64,000 nucleotides of DNA from Catonia carolina (taxonomy: Eukaryota > Arthropoda > Insecta > Hemiptera > Achilidae): assembly GCA_035578175.1 (NCBI GenBank), contig JAQMRL010000003.1, forward strand, positions 110,082,819 through 110,146,818. Reading direction: 5' to 3'. Each line of letters starts with the position of its first letter. Position 1 is the stretch's first letter. A program made the translations under genes and the position numbers. Below are positions 44,189-55,035 of the stretch, in pieces. The notes under the pieces were generated by a model, which did no database searches, was not told the origin of the DNA, and was given only the letters and a program-made list of their open reading frames with translations.

Positions 44189-44822
44189 ATGGAAAATAAA
44201 AGCAATAGTTAGACTAAAAATAACGGGTTATAAAACATGTCGAACCTAAATCAGCAGCTAAATACGAGTACCTGTCGACATTTTTTTTTCAATATCTTTA
44301 TTATTTATCAATGTTTTACTATGATTCAAAGACAGTATTCAACAAAAAGAAATTCTCTACAAAACCTGTATTTTAAAATTTTCATATTGATCATAAAAAA
44401 GTACAAAAAATGTGTGAGTCACAAAATATTATTTTTATATTTTTTTTGTTTTGAATAGAATTGTCTAGTATTGGTTGAGCTAAATAGAAATAATAGTAAT
44501 AACAGGTACACGAGTAAAAACTTTGGAATTTTCTGATTATTTTGGTATATAATATGTAGGGGTCTATGTACAAATAAATTATTAATAAACTAATTAAAAC
44601 AGGACTGAATTTACGTTAATATTAAGTTAACATTTTAGGAACAAAACATGCACCGCTTCGAGGGTTAATAAAACACCCATTATTAACACTCCTCCTATAG
44701 ATGGAGCTCACTTGATTGCTAGCGTGAGGAATTCGGGTTGAGGAGGATTGTTTGTACGATTCCCCTCCTCCTATAACCTAGTAGTAGTAATAATACCATT
44801 AGTACGCGCTCTTCTAAATATA

Positions 44823-45742
44823 CAGGGTTTGTATAAAAAGTAACCGTACTGAACTTAGAAAACATATTTATTGGCAAAATTTCTACACTTTTTCTAGAAA
44901 TCTTTGAAGTAGTCCCCATTGAAGTCGATAACCCTTTGGTATCGGATTTTCCAGTCCCTGAACGCCCCCTGGAAGTCGGCAACCCGTAAAGCTTCTAGAG
45001 CCCTCGTCGTAGCGAGTTGAACAGTTTCTAGAGTCCCGAACCGCGTCCCCTTTAGTACTCTCTTGATCTTGGGGAATAGGAAGAAGTCCTGTGGTGCCGT
45101 ATCCGGACTGTAGGGAGGCTGTGGCAACGTCGCCCTCGATTGTTTGGCCAATTCCTTGGTAACAAGGAGACAGGTGTGCGACGGCGCATTGTCGTGGTGG
45201 AGGATCCAGGAATCGGCAATCTCCGGACGGACTCGGCGAACCTGGGCGGTCAGTCTTATCGATCCCGACCTCGTCTGCGATTGCTCGGATGCTCAGACGA
45301 CGGTCAGTGTTCAACACATCACCCACTTTTTGCACATTTAGGTCCGTGTGACTGGTTGATGGACGTCCAGCACGCTGTTCGTCGTGGACGTCATCGAGGC
45401 CCTCTCGGAAATTCTTGTGCCACTGGAAGATTTTTTTTTGTTTAAAGTTGAAAACTTTTTTTGTTTTTTGTTTTTATTTTAGAAGACGTTTTTTTGAGTT
45501 TGACACAAAATTTGATGTTAACACGTTGCTCGATGGTACGCTCCATTTTCACTCCGATGAGATCACTGAACACGCACTGCGCTGTCGCACGATGCTAACC
45601 CTCCAAGCATCTAGAAGCAACTGACTCGGGCCCGCTCCCTTTCCCTCGATCCCCCACCACCACTAGAGCACCAACAACTGGTTTACAAACGTTTTACCTG
45701 GGCGTCACAAGCTCAGTCCCGTTACTATTTATACAAACCCTG
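44823..45742 (-). mobile_element. Mariner-type element, 920 bp, internally deleted
   Basis: Inverted ends CAGGGTTTGTATAAAAAGTA and complement, flanked by TA (44821-44822 and 45743-45744). It carries parts of a transposase on the minus strand. The related DNA at about 30040 lacks it and shows the unfilled TA site. Confidence 0.9.
44891..45345 (-). pseudogene. Mariner-type transposase pseudogene
   Basis: The minus strand encodes a helix-turn-helix piece (MQKVGDVLNTDRRLSIRAIA then DEVGIDKTD). After a junction comes the C-terminus: PPYSPDTAPQDFFLFPKIKR (third aspartate), VLKGTRFGTLETVQLATTR, DFQGAFRDWKIRYQRVIDF and NGDYFKDF. The first two catalytic aspartates lie in the deleted or shifted part. 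Not functional. Confidence 0.85.
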
Positions 45743-45839
45743 TATTACTCATAAACCAGTTCGAATAACTACTGTAGTACCAGGCCCCCTTCCTCTTCAT
45801 CCCGCTCTAGCAAACAACTCAGCTCCCAACTATACCTGT

Positions 45840-48376
45840 TACTGGCAGTGTAAAATCTTACGGCAAAAAAATATTTATGATTGTTTAAATTTTGTTAATA
45901 AATTGTCTGTGTTTTTCTTTTGTTTCAGTTAACACGATTGTGCATTGTACATTTTGTTAAACGACTGTTGTAAGCTGAACATCTTCCTTGAAAAAGAGTA
46001 ACGTAGCGTTTAATTTAACGTATGAAACACTTTCGATGCACTGAATGATGTTTTCGGAAAGCATAATAATAATAGAGACGAGATTGTTGGCGAAGTATCA
46101 GAACAGTTGAAAATGCAGATGTATTTCGATATTTAAATCGGCAGAATAATAAAATTTGAAAGGCGTGTGTGAAAAACATCTTGAAAAATATTTACGTGTA
46201 AAATGTTCGAACGACGTCAACGTGATTTGAAATCGTTAATATAGATTTTGGTATTGTGCGTACGTGTGTGTATACATGTATGCCCACTTTTGCGACGCGT
46301 CGGATTGGATCAGCGTGTCTGTCGTCGTTGTAGCGTTAGTCGATTGTTACGTGTTGTTTTGGAGACATGAAATCACATTATAATATATGAAGTATGCATG
46401 AAACTACGAACAGGTGAGAAACTTCATTGTCGTTATTTTAAAATGGATTATTTATAATTTTACAGTCGGACCGATCGTAATTCGAATCTGAACGGACTGA
46501 TATTTTTTTTCTCGATTTACTTAGATTTCGATTCACAGAGGTAAAATATTGAAATTCAAAAATGTATCACAAAATTACACATTTTAATAAACATTCATAT
46601 TATTGTAAATCACAGGAAATTTTTTTACATGAAGTTTAACAATGTAAAAATTTACATAATTTATATGAATATACAGTAAGTACTATTTTAACCAATTTCT
46701 ACATATGACACATGAAAGAAGATATGAACCTTACAGAAGAAGAAAAAGAAGAGACTATGTACCTTTACTAATTTACTCGCCACTCCAGCGGCGCTTCGCG
46801 CTGCTTCCGTGTCTCAGCCTCAGAGGGGTCGGTGGATCAGAATTCATAAGTGGATCAGAACCATTTGCCACAAGGTGAAGTTCAGCCGCCAAAGGGGTTG
46901 GATGGATCACAGCATTTTTATATTTGAAGATATGAAGTTTAAAGGGATTGATATGAAAGGGAATAAAAATGGATGCTAAATTTAGGGAGTATTTTGAATT
47001 ATGGAGTTTGAATTAGAGAGATCTGACGGTATCTGTTTCATTTTTAAGATTCTGTTTCTATGAGGGTTTTTCGGAAAAGGTCCGATTTCTTATAAAACAA
47101 AAACCATTGCAGATTTTTTTAAAAAACTTTTTCATATAATTATATATATTTCTCTATTTTTCTGTGTAGTTTCCATAGTTTTTTAAATGTTTGTCATAAG
47201 GTTTTGTATTCCGAGCCATTCTATTCCATTTAAAATAACGGTATGTGTGAGGATTAGCACCACTTGTCCTAAGGATTTTAGAGGTGTTTGTTGCGGACAA
47301 GATTGACTCGTTCATAGGCTCTAGTGCATTAATTCACTGTGTAAACATTGGTGGCTATTCAGAAAAAAATAAAATGAGAGTATTGGATTAGTATAAAAAT
47401 CTGTGTCAATATATACGTAGGTACTATTAGAAAGCTTGAACCCTTTGCAGTCCCTTGTCGTAAATTATTTGATGTTACGAAATTCATGCAATGATCCAGT
47501 GTCGTAAACTGCTTAAGTTGTAGCTTAAACAGCAATAAAACCATAACTGAGTATCACATAATGAATTAGTTGTACTCTATGTACTTTGTATTCGGTTTAG
47601 TTTAGTATTTAATCACTAAATTATTTTTCAGCGTTGATGAGCTCTGAATGTACGTTTTGCTCCCTACCCACTTCATAGCTAGCCAATGACTCACCAGCAA
47701 CGTTGCCAATACTTGCCCTCGTAGCTCTGTTATATATTTTGTCAGCCATTTTTTTTTTGGTCTTTCAATAACAATTATAACCTTTGAACATAAAACCAGC
47801 TGATTATATTATAAAGTATTACATGTTAACCCCTTCTATATCAACATGTTCAGTACGAGACGCAAAACATGAGTGATCTACTTCGCATTTGCACGTAATG
47901 TTTGTCACACTGATAACATTCATAAAATCTGACAACGCTGGAAAATTTTCTGATTGATCTAAACGTGTGTAGTAGCAGAGTTCATCGACGGAGAAAAACA
48001 TTATAGATGTCATCAGCTGTTTAATCTGAATTTACCAGTGGAATAACAGTTCTAGTACAACGTTCGTAAATGGTTGTGTTGATACGTGTGTGAGAAGGAT
48101 TACTCTGAAGTCAGTTAAACTTTACTTCTTTTTCAAGAAACTGGGTCTTTCGGAGAGTAATCTCAGAATATCAATCAAAGAAAAAGAGTGAAAGTATGCA
48201 TGCACCCCTGTTAAACACCTCTCCAAAACTCTTATCGTATCAGTGATTTTTGTGTCAAACTTTACTTGCTCCTTTTGATTTCAGTAAAGTTTTCTTTACC
48301 TATATTAGTTTTGAATTCTCAAAGCTCTTTCGAAGTAGTTTAATAATATTGATTTTTATTTTCTTTTAATTTTCAG
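45840..48376. other. Region upstream of the first visible INO80D exon
   Basis: No exon with the missing INO80D zinc-finger start could be read here. Around 46250-46410 the DNA is GC-richer (GCGACGCGTCGG) and ends ACGAACAG followed by GTGAGA, a usable splice donor, so an untranslated first exon is possible. The rest is AT-rich without repeats that I can name. Confidence 0.3.
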
Positions 48377-49878
48377 GTGCAATGGCCACATACAAGTGTC
48401 TCCAGCCGGGAAGGCGTCGAAGCGCGACAGAAAGGGTTGCAAGAAAGGAAAAATCGAAGCGATTATGAAGAACAGCATGGGTTCGACGAAACCGAAAGTG
48501 CACATAGACTCGATATTCAAAAAGAAAAGGAAACTTTTGAACACGTTGAACCGGTACGGCGGTAACAATGCCGGCGGTCTTGGAATAACCGCCGGTTCGG
48601 TGATAAAAAACGAAATAATCGACGATCCGTACACGTTCACCGATTGCGAGCCGCAAACGCAGACGAGCGTCGGTCTGTATTTGACGACGTCGTCTTCGGG
48701 TTTAATTAATAGTAATGTGGTAACGACCGGTACGAGTGGTGTTAGCGGTGCTGGCGGTAACAGAAGAGACCAGTTGACAACGACTACAAGCGGCGGACAT
48801 TTAGTGAATAGTTCGACGACGACGACAACGTCGGGAACTACGACGGTGCTGACGAATCGGTCGGCGTTGACCCAGTATCATAACCAATTATCGAATCTAT
48901 TAAGTAATAGTATTATTAGTAGTAATAACAATAGTAATAATAATAATAATAATGCGCAAGTTTTATTAGGTGGCGATTGCGTGAGCATCAGTAATAGTAA
49001 TAACAATAATAGTACAAGTTATAGTAATAGTTTAAATAATAATATCAAAAAGGCTGTGACAACTACAAACGTTTTAACAACTAATTCGTCTTCTACTATG
49101 TCGTCAACAATTTCTTCGTCGTCGTTCAGAAGTAGCAGTAGTAATAGTAGTAGGAACGTTACGAATAATTTTGGTAGTAGTAGTAGTAGTAGTAGTAGTA
49201 ATAGTAGTAGTAACAAAAGCAGTAGTAATGTTACTAGCAGAAGTAATAGTATTATCAATAATAGATATAGTAATAGCAGTAGTAATTTTGTTACAACGAA
49301 TAATAGTCACAGCAAAACTGTCAGTGTTAGTAGTAATAGTAATGATAATAATAATAGTAATAGTAGAAATAATAGTAACAGTCACAACAGAGCGGTGGTC
49401 GCGAGCAACAAATCTAGCAATGCGAATTGTGTCGCCGACGGCACGTCGAAAACGATGAACCGGTTACAGGCAGATATCGCGCGTAATAAAGTGATTGTGA
49501 AACGGCGGAAAATCATATGTCAACAATCGCCGACATCGAATTCGTCATCGTCATCATCGTCGTCGGCGATGAATTGTTCTAGTCATAATAGTATTCATCA
49601 CCAGGATTCGTCGACTAACAATACGGTCGTCGTTAAAAGTGAACCGAATGCGATCGCCGGAAGTAATCAGCGATATAATCATCATCAACAACAACAGCAA
49701 AATTTAGGCGGTCAGCAACAACAGAATAGGACGTTTGCGAAGGTGTCGATACCGGCGAAACGGTTGCATCGTCAGACGACGTGGCAACGGGAACGGAGGA
49801 TACGTCATGAAGCGTTGCAACGTATACATGAAGCGCAACTTGAAGCGGCTGATGTCAAAAGAGATCTGTTCCCTTTAG
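48377..49878 (+). CDS. INO80D: INO80 complex subunit D, large Ser/Asn-rich exon
   Basis: INO80D is a metazoan-specific subunit of the nuclear INO80 chromatin remodeller, with C3HC3H-type zinc fingers. The exon opens after TTTTCAG (48376) with CNGHIQVSPAGKASKRDRKG, the last Cys/His of the first finger and a basic tail; vertebrate INO80D has CNSHLQVLGF then a Lys-rich tail here. Then come VHIDSIFKKKRKLLNTLNRY, an acidic DDPYTFTDCE, a Ser/Asn/Thr low-complexity tract of about 170 residues (48880-49400), a Lys/Arg patch (KVIVKRRKIICQQ), His/Gln repeats, and KRLHRQTTWQRERRIRHEAL. It ends ADVKRDLFPL with a split glycine; the donor is TTTAG/GTAAGT. Frame intact for about 500 codons. The low-complexity tract is much longer than in vertebrates. 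Confidence 0.9.
48880..49400 (+). repeat. Coding trinucleotide repeats (AGT/AAT) in INO80D
   Basis: Runs of AGT and AAT codons (for example at 49168-49215) encode Ser and Asn homopolymers. Because AGT/AAT repeats leave other frames open, both strands show long spurious frames rich in Leu, Thr/Ile or Val. Confidence 0.9.
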
Positions 49879-49904
49879 GTAAGTACAAGCTGATTATTTT
49901 CATA

Positions 49905-50645
49905 TACAGTTCAGCCATTCTTAGTTTGCGCCTACTGTCAACAATTCTGCCCATAACAGACAGGTGGAGTGTCAAGTTATTTACATTCAATCTGTTTGTT
50001 TCAGGGCTAAAATAAATAGTTCTGTTTCTTATCACATGGTCAGCCAATTAATTAAATGAGTGAATCATTTAAGAACAGAAGAGGTAGAGGTGTAAAAGAC
50101 ACTAATCAGAGTTATTTCCTCTGAAAGTAATGAATTTTATTATACAGCCAGACCCTGTGGTGAATGAAGTGAAGGTGTCATTTGCAGAGTGGAAAATATG
50201 TGCTTTTCAGAGGGCCCGGCATGCTGATAAGCATACTTTTCCACTCAGTGAGGAAGGCAATGGTAAACCACCTCACTCTTTGTTTTACTTAGTAAAACCT
50301 CTACAGGTTCAAACCAGCCTTTCGGCTGATGACCTAAACAACAACAACAACTGTCAACAAACAAAAGCCACCTACTACAGGGTGCACGCTAGAGTCTGCG
50401 ACTTTATAGATGTGTCGTATTCCTATTAAGTTGACTATTTTTTAAATTATAAGTACTTAAAGTACTAAAAACATCAGTCATGATATGATGTAGGCCTAAC
50501 AATTTCATTTAGAAAAAAAAATTATTATTTATTTTGTTGTTACTTTTTAATCAGCGTGTACACACTTTGATATAATGCGCATGCTCAGTGACGTCATTAT
50601 TTGTTTACATTAGGAGCAAACTTAAGAGAGGATGGACTTTAGATA
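49905..50645 (+). repeat. R3 inverted-repeat element, copy 2, split by SINE-B
   Basis: Left end at 49905-49944 and the remainder from 50350. Same internal marks as copy 1 (CATCAGTCATGATATGATGT, GCGCATGCTCAGTGAC). Only about 25 bp downstream of the INO80D exon donor. Confidence 0.75.
49945..50349 (+). mobile_element. SINE-B copy f, complete
   Basis: Inserted in R3 with perfect direct repeats ACTGTCAACAA (49934-49944 and 50350-50360). Ends in the CAGCCTTTCGGCTG hairpin, ATGACCTAAA and (CAA)n. Confidence 0.95.
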
Positions 50646-51036
50646 TTTTTAAGTACAAGTAATTTAAGTAATTACTAGGCCTAATGAATTTTTCTGTATT
50701 TTTCATTGAATTATTAAAAAAGTAATTAATTGTACTTACAGACTCCGGTTGACGGCTTTCGCCAAACCTACATTTACTGGTTTATTGTTGTAAAATAAAT
50801 TTTAAACTGTTTACTTTGTATTTTTTTTATTAAATAAGTATTTTCTTTGAAACGTATCTTATTATATTGTTTAAAAATATAAATTTCATATTTATTAATA
50901 ATTACATTTCATATCCCGCTATTCGAACCACTCACTATACAAACTTTTTGTTATAAGAACTTTGTTGTAACATTTTTTTCGCCTTGCATTACAAACTTTG
51001 CTTCACAATATGACGATTGTTATGTATGTATTTTTT

Positions 51037-51195
51037 ACTTTCTCTTGCCTTTATGAATATATAGGAAGGAAAGTATTGTTTTCATGTCGATTTTTCGAAA
51101 TCGAGTTTTCACCGGATCTATACGTTTTCAGACCCCCTGAATCCAAAAAACATGTTTTTAGCGATTGGTCTGTGTGTGTGTGTGTGTGTGCGCGC

Positions 51196-51230
<35 letters not shown>

Positions 51231-52004
51231 CAGAATATCTCAAGAACGGAACATCGTACGAACTTGAAACTTGAAACTTAAGTTACATACCACTACCGGA
51301 CCCGACACGAACATTTTCATCAAAATCGGTCAACCGGAAGTAGTAGTTTATTCGTATAATTTTTCACTTTTTTGCGATTTTCTCAAAAACTGGTCCTACG
51401 ATTTTTTCTAAAATCACCTGGTTTACTACATTTTTTATGCTCTACAAGATAGGGTAGGCGCCATGTTTGCTGAAATTCTGCGTGAGGCTGTTTTTACGTA
51501 AAAACATTTTCTTTTTAAGATTGCGGCTTTAATATGCATTTTAGCGCAAAACGTTATATAATAAAAGTTGTAGAGAATGTAAAATTCTACAACTTTTATT
51601 TCGAACATTTTTTTGTATAACGCTTAGTTTAGCGGTAATTTGCGATTTTCTGTTTTTTTTCTCATGAAAACGTGAGGAAAATCGATTTTTTTTAACATTT
51701 CGGTCTTAGTATGCATTTTACGACAAAAGTGTATATAATTAAATTTATAGAAAATTAAAAGATCTACAACTTTTGTTTAGAGCATTTGTCTCTACAGAGC
51801 CTAGTTTTGCGTGAAAGCGTGATTTTCCGTTTTTTTTAAGCCAAATTGAGTTTTTCATTTTGCGTCATTCACTCATGATTAAAATAAGGTTATTTTTTTG
51901 AGGTTAGTGTTTTGTTTATTTCTAATATTTTATTAATAATGTTAGGTTTATTATTAATTATTTGCATTGGCAAGAGAAAGTTGTGTGAGTATTTCACACC
52001 AGAT
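51037..52004 (+). mobile_element. R1 element, full length (copy 12)
   Basis: Reference-quality copy. Left subterminal ACTTTCTCTTGCC at 51037, CCTTTATGAATATATAGG hairpin, (TG)n/(CG) tract 51171-51228, internal repeats at about 51512-51660 and 51690-51840 with a 177-bp period, right subterminal GGCAAGAGAAAGT, then the GTGTGAGTATTTCACAC stem-loop and AGAT with a T run. No target duplication. Confidence 0.9.
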
Positions 52005-52209
52005 TTTTTTCCTAAAAAAGCGATCCAGTTTACCATTTGCTGTACTAGAATGTCATTTTAATAATTCGTGTACGCACACATACACAGTAGCGTGCAAATT
52101 AATCCGAACCCAGACGTTATGTAATGAAAAGTTACTTTATTTTTGAAAAAAAATATATGTACATTCTATTTGTTAATGTTTAATAATTAATATGGCCACT
52201 TTTATTGTT

Positions 52210-53196
52210 TATCAGTTCATGTATGCAATTTGGCATAGATTCAATTAGTGTACTGCACATTTTTTTAATTTGTTCGTCACGAAACCATACCGATGTTATT
52301 GCTGCAATGATGTTATTTTTTGTAGTACAATTATTCATTTATGAGAGTTGTTTTTTCACTATTGCCCAAAGATTTTCAATCAGGCTTATATCTGGGAAAT
52401 TACCTGGCCATGTCAACACTTCAAGGTTTTCTTGTTCCAAAAAATGCTTTCACTTTTTTGGCAGTATGTCATGGTGCTAAATCTTGTTGAAACGCTCCAT
52501 TGCCATGTGGAAATTTTGTTTGCAGTTGTGGCACAACCTTTGACTTAAGAATTTGGATATATTCATCGCTTTTTAACATACTATTTACTGGGACTAATGA
52601 ACAAGGTCCTTCAAATGTGAAACAACCCCAAAACATTTTTTTCTGGGGATGTTTAACTGATTATATGAGCCGGTAATGTTCTTTCATCTGTTGATTTCCG
52701 AACGTATGAAACCTTTTGCTCCTGAACGTTAAAATGGGATTCATTGGAGAACATTACATTTTTATAGTCTGCAACAGTCCACTTAGCATGTGCTTTGGCC
52801 CACAATAACCGTTTTTTGCACATTGCTTGGGTCAAAAGTTGTTTTCTTAGTCAGTCGACGAGCTTCATGTCGAGCACCAAGAAGTCGGCGTCTAACAGTT
52901 GTCATGTGCAAATTCGTTCCACTGGCTGCAAGTTGTCGATTTAAGTCCACAGCATTTAATTTTGGATTCACTTTACTTGTTCTCTCTATTAACCGATCCT
53001 GAGTCGCAGTGCTTTTTCTTTTACGGCCACATTTTCCTGTCCTTCGAGGTGAAAAGGAACGAGTTTCTCGAAATTGTTTCAATATAGCATTCACTGTCCC
53101 TAGTCCAACGCCACACTGTGAAGCTATTTGTTGTTGTGTCATACCGGTATACTCGGAGAGAGAAACAATTTTTGAACGTTTTCTTGGAGTTACATC
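52210..53196 (-). pseudogene. Tc1/Tc3-like transposase pseudogene
   Basis: From about 53196 on the minus strand: PRKRSKIVSLSEYTGMTQQQ, then IASQCGVGLGTVNAILKQF (paired-type helix-turn-helix), FSPRRTGKCGRKRKSTATQD (linker with GRPR-like motif), and HMTTVRRRLLGARHEARR. A frameshift near 52800 leads to KRLLWAKAHAKWTVADYKNV, MFSNESHFNV (first catalytic position, S/N-E instead of S-D-E) and later WPGNFPDISLIENLWAIVK (DD34E-type third acid). Frameshifts and stops make it inactive. No ATG precedes the first residues. Confidence 0.85.
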
Positions 53197-53255
53197 CAGT
53201 TAAAATCGTATATTACATAAACAGACACAAAAACAATATGTAAATTTATCATAAA

Positions 53256-54197
53256 AAATCTGGTGTGAAACACTCACACAACTTTCTCTTGCCAATGCAA
53301 ATAATTAACAATAAACCTAACATTAGTATTAAAACATTAGAAATGAACAAAAACTAACCTCAAAAACATAACCTTATTTTAATCATGAGTGGAAGACGCA
53401 AAATGAAAATCGAACTCAATTTGGCTTAAAAAAAACGGAAAATCACGCTTTCACGCTAAACTAGGCTCTGTAGAGAAAAATGCTTTAAATAAAAGTTGTA
53501 GATCTTTTAATTTTCTATAAATTTAATTATATACACTTTTGTCGTAAAATGCATACTAAGGCCGAAATGTTAAAAAAATCGATTTTTCTCATGTTTTCGT
53601 GAGAAAAACAGAGAATCGCAAATTACCGCTAAACTAAGCGTTATACAAAAAAATGTTTGAAATAAAAGTTGTAGGTTTTCAAATTCTCTACAACTTTTAT
53701 TATATAAATTTTTGCGCTAAATTGCATATTAAAGCCATAATCTTAAAAAAACTATGTTTTTACGTGAAAACAGCCTCACCCAGAATTTCAGTAATCATGA
53801 CGCCTATCCGATCTTGTAGAGAACAAAAAATTGAGTAATCCAGGCGATTTTTAAAAAAATTGTAGGACCAGTTTTTGAGAAAATTGCAAAAAAGTGAAAA
53901 ATTACACGAATAAACTACTACTTCTTCCGGTTGACCGATTTTGATGAAAATGTTCGTGTCGCGTCCTGTAGTGGTATGTAACTTAAGTTTCAAGTTTCAA
54001 GTTCGTACGATGTTCCGTTCTTGAGATATTCTGTTCACATACACACACACAGACACACACACAGACCAATCGCTAAAAACAAGTTTTTTGGGTTCAGGGG
54101 GTCTGAAAACGTATAGATCCGGTGAAAACTCGATTTCGAAAAATCGACATGAAAACAATACTTCCCTTCCTATATATTCATATAGGCAAGAGAAAGT
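53256..54197 (-). mobile_element. R1 element, full length (copy 13)
   Basis: Minus-strand copy with clean ends and a short (AC)n tract at 54040-54062, inserted in the Tc1-type element, so younger than it. It forms an inverted pair with copy 12 about 1.25 kb away. Confidence 0.9.
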
Positions 54198-54716
54198 AAA
54201 AATGAAATACACTTGTATAAACTACTACTAATGTCATGAAATTGCTATAGAGACAAAGAACAACAACTTCACATTGCACAGACAGCTTACAGAATATGTG
54301 TGGTTAGCAGTGTAGCCACAACATAGAAAAAAAAACAAAAATTTTCCTTTGTTGGGATTAATTTGCACGCTACTGTAGTTTCACAGAAAAGCCTGTTTAA
54401 TTGTAGGCTTTGACCACTACTTTACAAAAATGGTTTTTGTCTAGCACTCCGCTAGATTCATCAGTTAATTTCTAACATCCAGTCCTTACATTATGTACTG
54501 AATCTTATCTCTTTGATTTCCCCTTTGTTCACACTCTTTCTTAAAAATCAATACACATTCAACCTTCTTGCTTTCAGTTTCAATCCTGCTTTACACCCAT
54601 GAAAAACCATGTTATCATTAAAGTTTCGAAGGGCTGGTTTTTTATGTTTCACATTTAATTTCAGTTTCGAGTTTGTTTGCTTCTGTACTTCACAATTTAG
54701 AATTTTAATTTTGAGA

Positions 54717-54944
54717 ATGTCTTCGAAAGGTATGTCCGGGTCAGCAAAGAAAAGGAAACCATTGACCATTGAGATTAAAAAAGAAATTGTTTCTAAATTT
54801 GAACGTGGAATGAGACAGGTGGATTTGGCTTCAACGTATAGATTGAACAAGTCTGCTATGGCAACGATCATCAAGAATAAAGAAAGCATTAAGGCAACTG
54901 GTGTTGCAAAAGGTGTAACCAGGATTGACAAAACAGAAATTTAA
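54717..54944 (+). pseudogene. pogo/Tigger-type (CENP-B) DNA-binding domain fragment
   Basis: The frame from ATG 54717 reads MSSKGMSGSAKKRKPLTIEI, KKEIVSKFERGMRQVDLAST, YRLNKSAMATIIKNKESIK and ends at 54944. This is the first helix-turn-helix of pogo-type transposases and CENP-B relatives. The second half of the DNA-binding region and the catalytic domain are absent; no pogo ends were identified. Confidence 0.75.
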
Positions 54945-55035
54945 TTCATGATGACGTGGCGGGGGACACACCCTGCTATATGAACTCCACTTAAGAGCGA
55001 ATTTAATTTTGTATAGTGAGGTACAACTGTATATA

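Larger units (their letters stand above)
44696..45835. mobile_element. Inverted-repeat element interrupted by a mariner
   Basis: The left end (TATAGATGGAGCTCACTTGA, then TTGCTAGCGTGAGG) and the complement of the right end (TATAGTTGGGAGCTGAGTTG, then TTTGCTAGAGCGGG) are related. The 44696-44820 and 45746-45780 parts match 30008-30190 in reverse. A mariner (44823-45742) splits it. Confidence 0.55.
52085..54375 (-). mobile_element. Tc1-type element with an R1 inserted
   Basis: Ends CAGTAGCGTGCAAATTAATC and complement bound the element. TA follows the right end; the left flank is CA. It carries a decayed Tc1/Tc3-like transposase on the minus strand. R1 copy 13 (53256-54197) sits between the transposase start and the right end; without it the element is about 1.35 kb, normal for Tc1. 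Confidence 0.9.

Noticed and set aside
48356..48656. Antisense frames of 94-96 codons
   Set aside because: They are shadows of the INO80D exon on the other strand; the sense frame has zinc-finger residues and correct splice phase.
49019..49385. Leu-rich and Thr/Ile-rich antisense frames
   Set aside because: By-products of AGT/AAT trinucleotide repeats, which leave all frames open.
51037..52004. R1 as a canonical Helitron or LTR element
   Set aside because: No CTRR end after the stem-loop and no TC start as in canonical Helitrons; no TG...CA ends, promoter or target duplication as in LTRs. The Helentron-associated architecture fits better.
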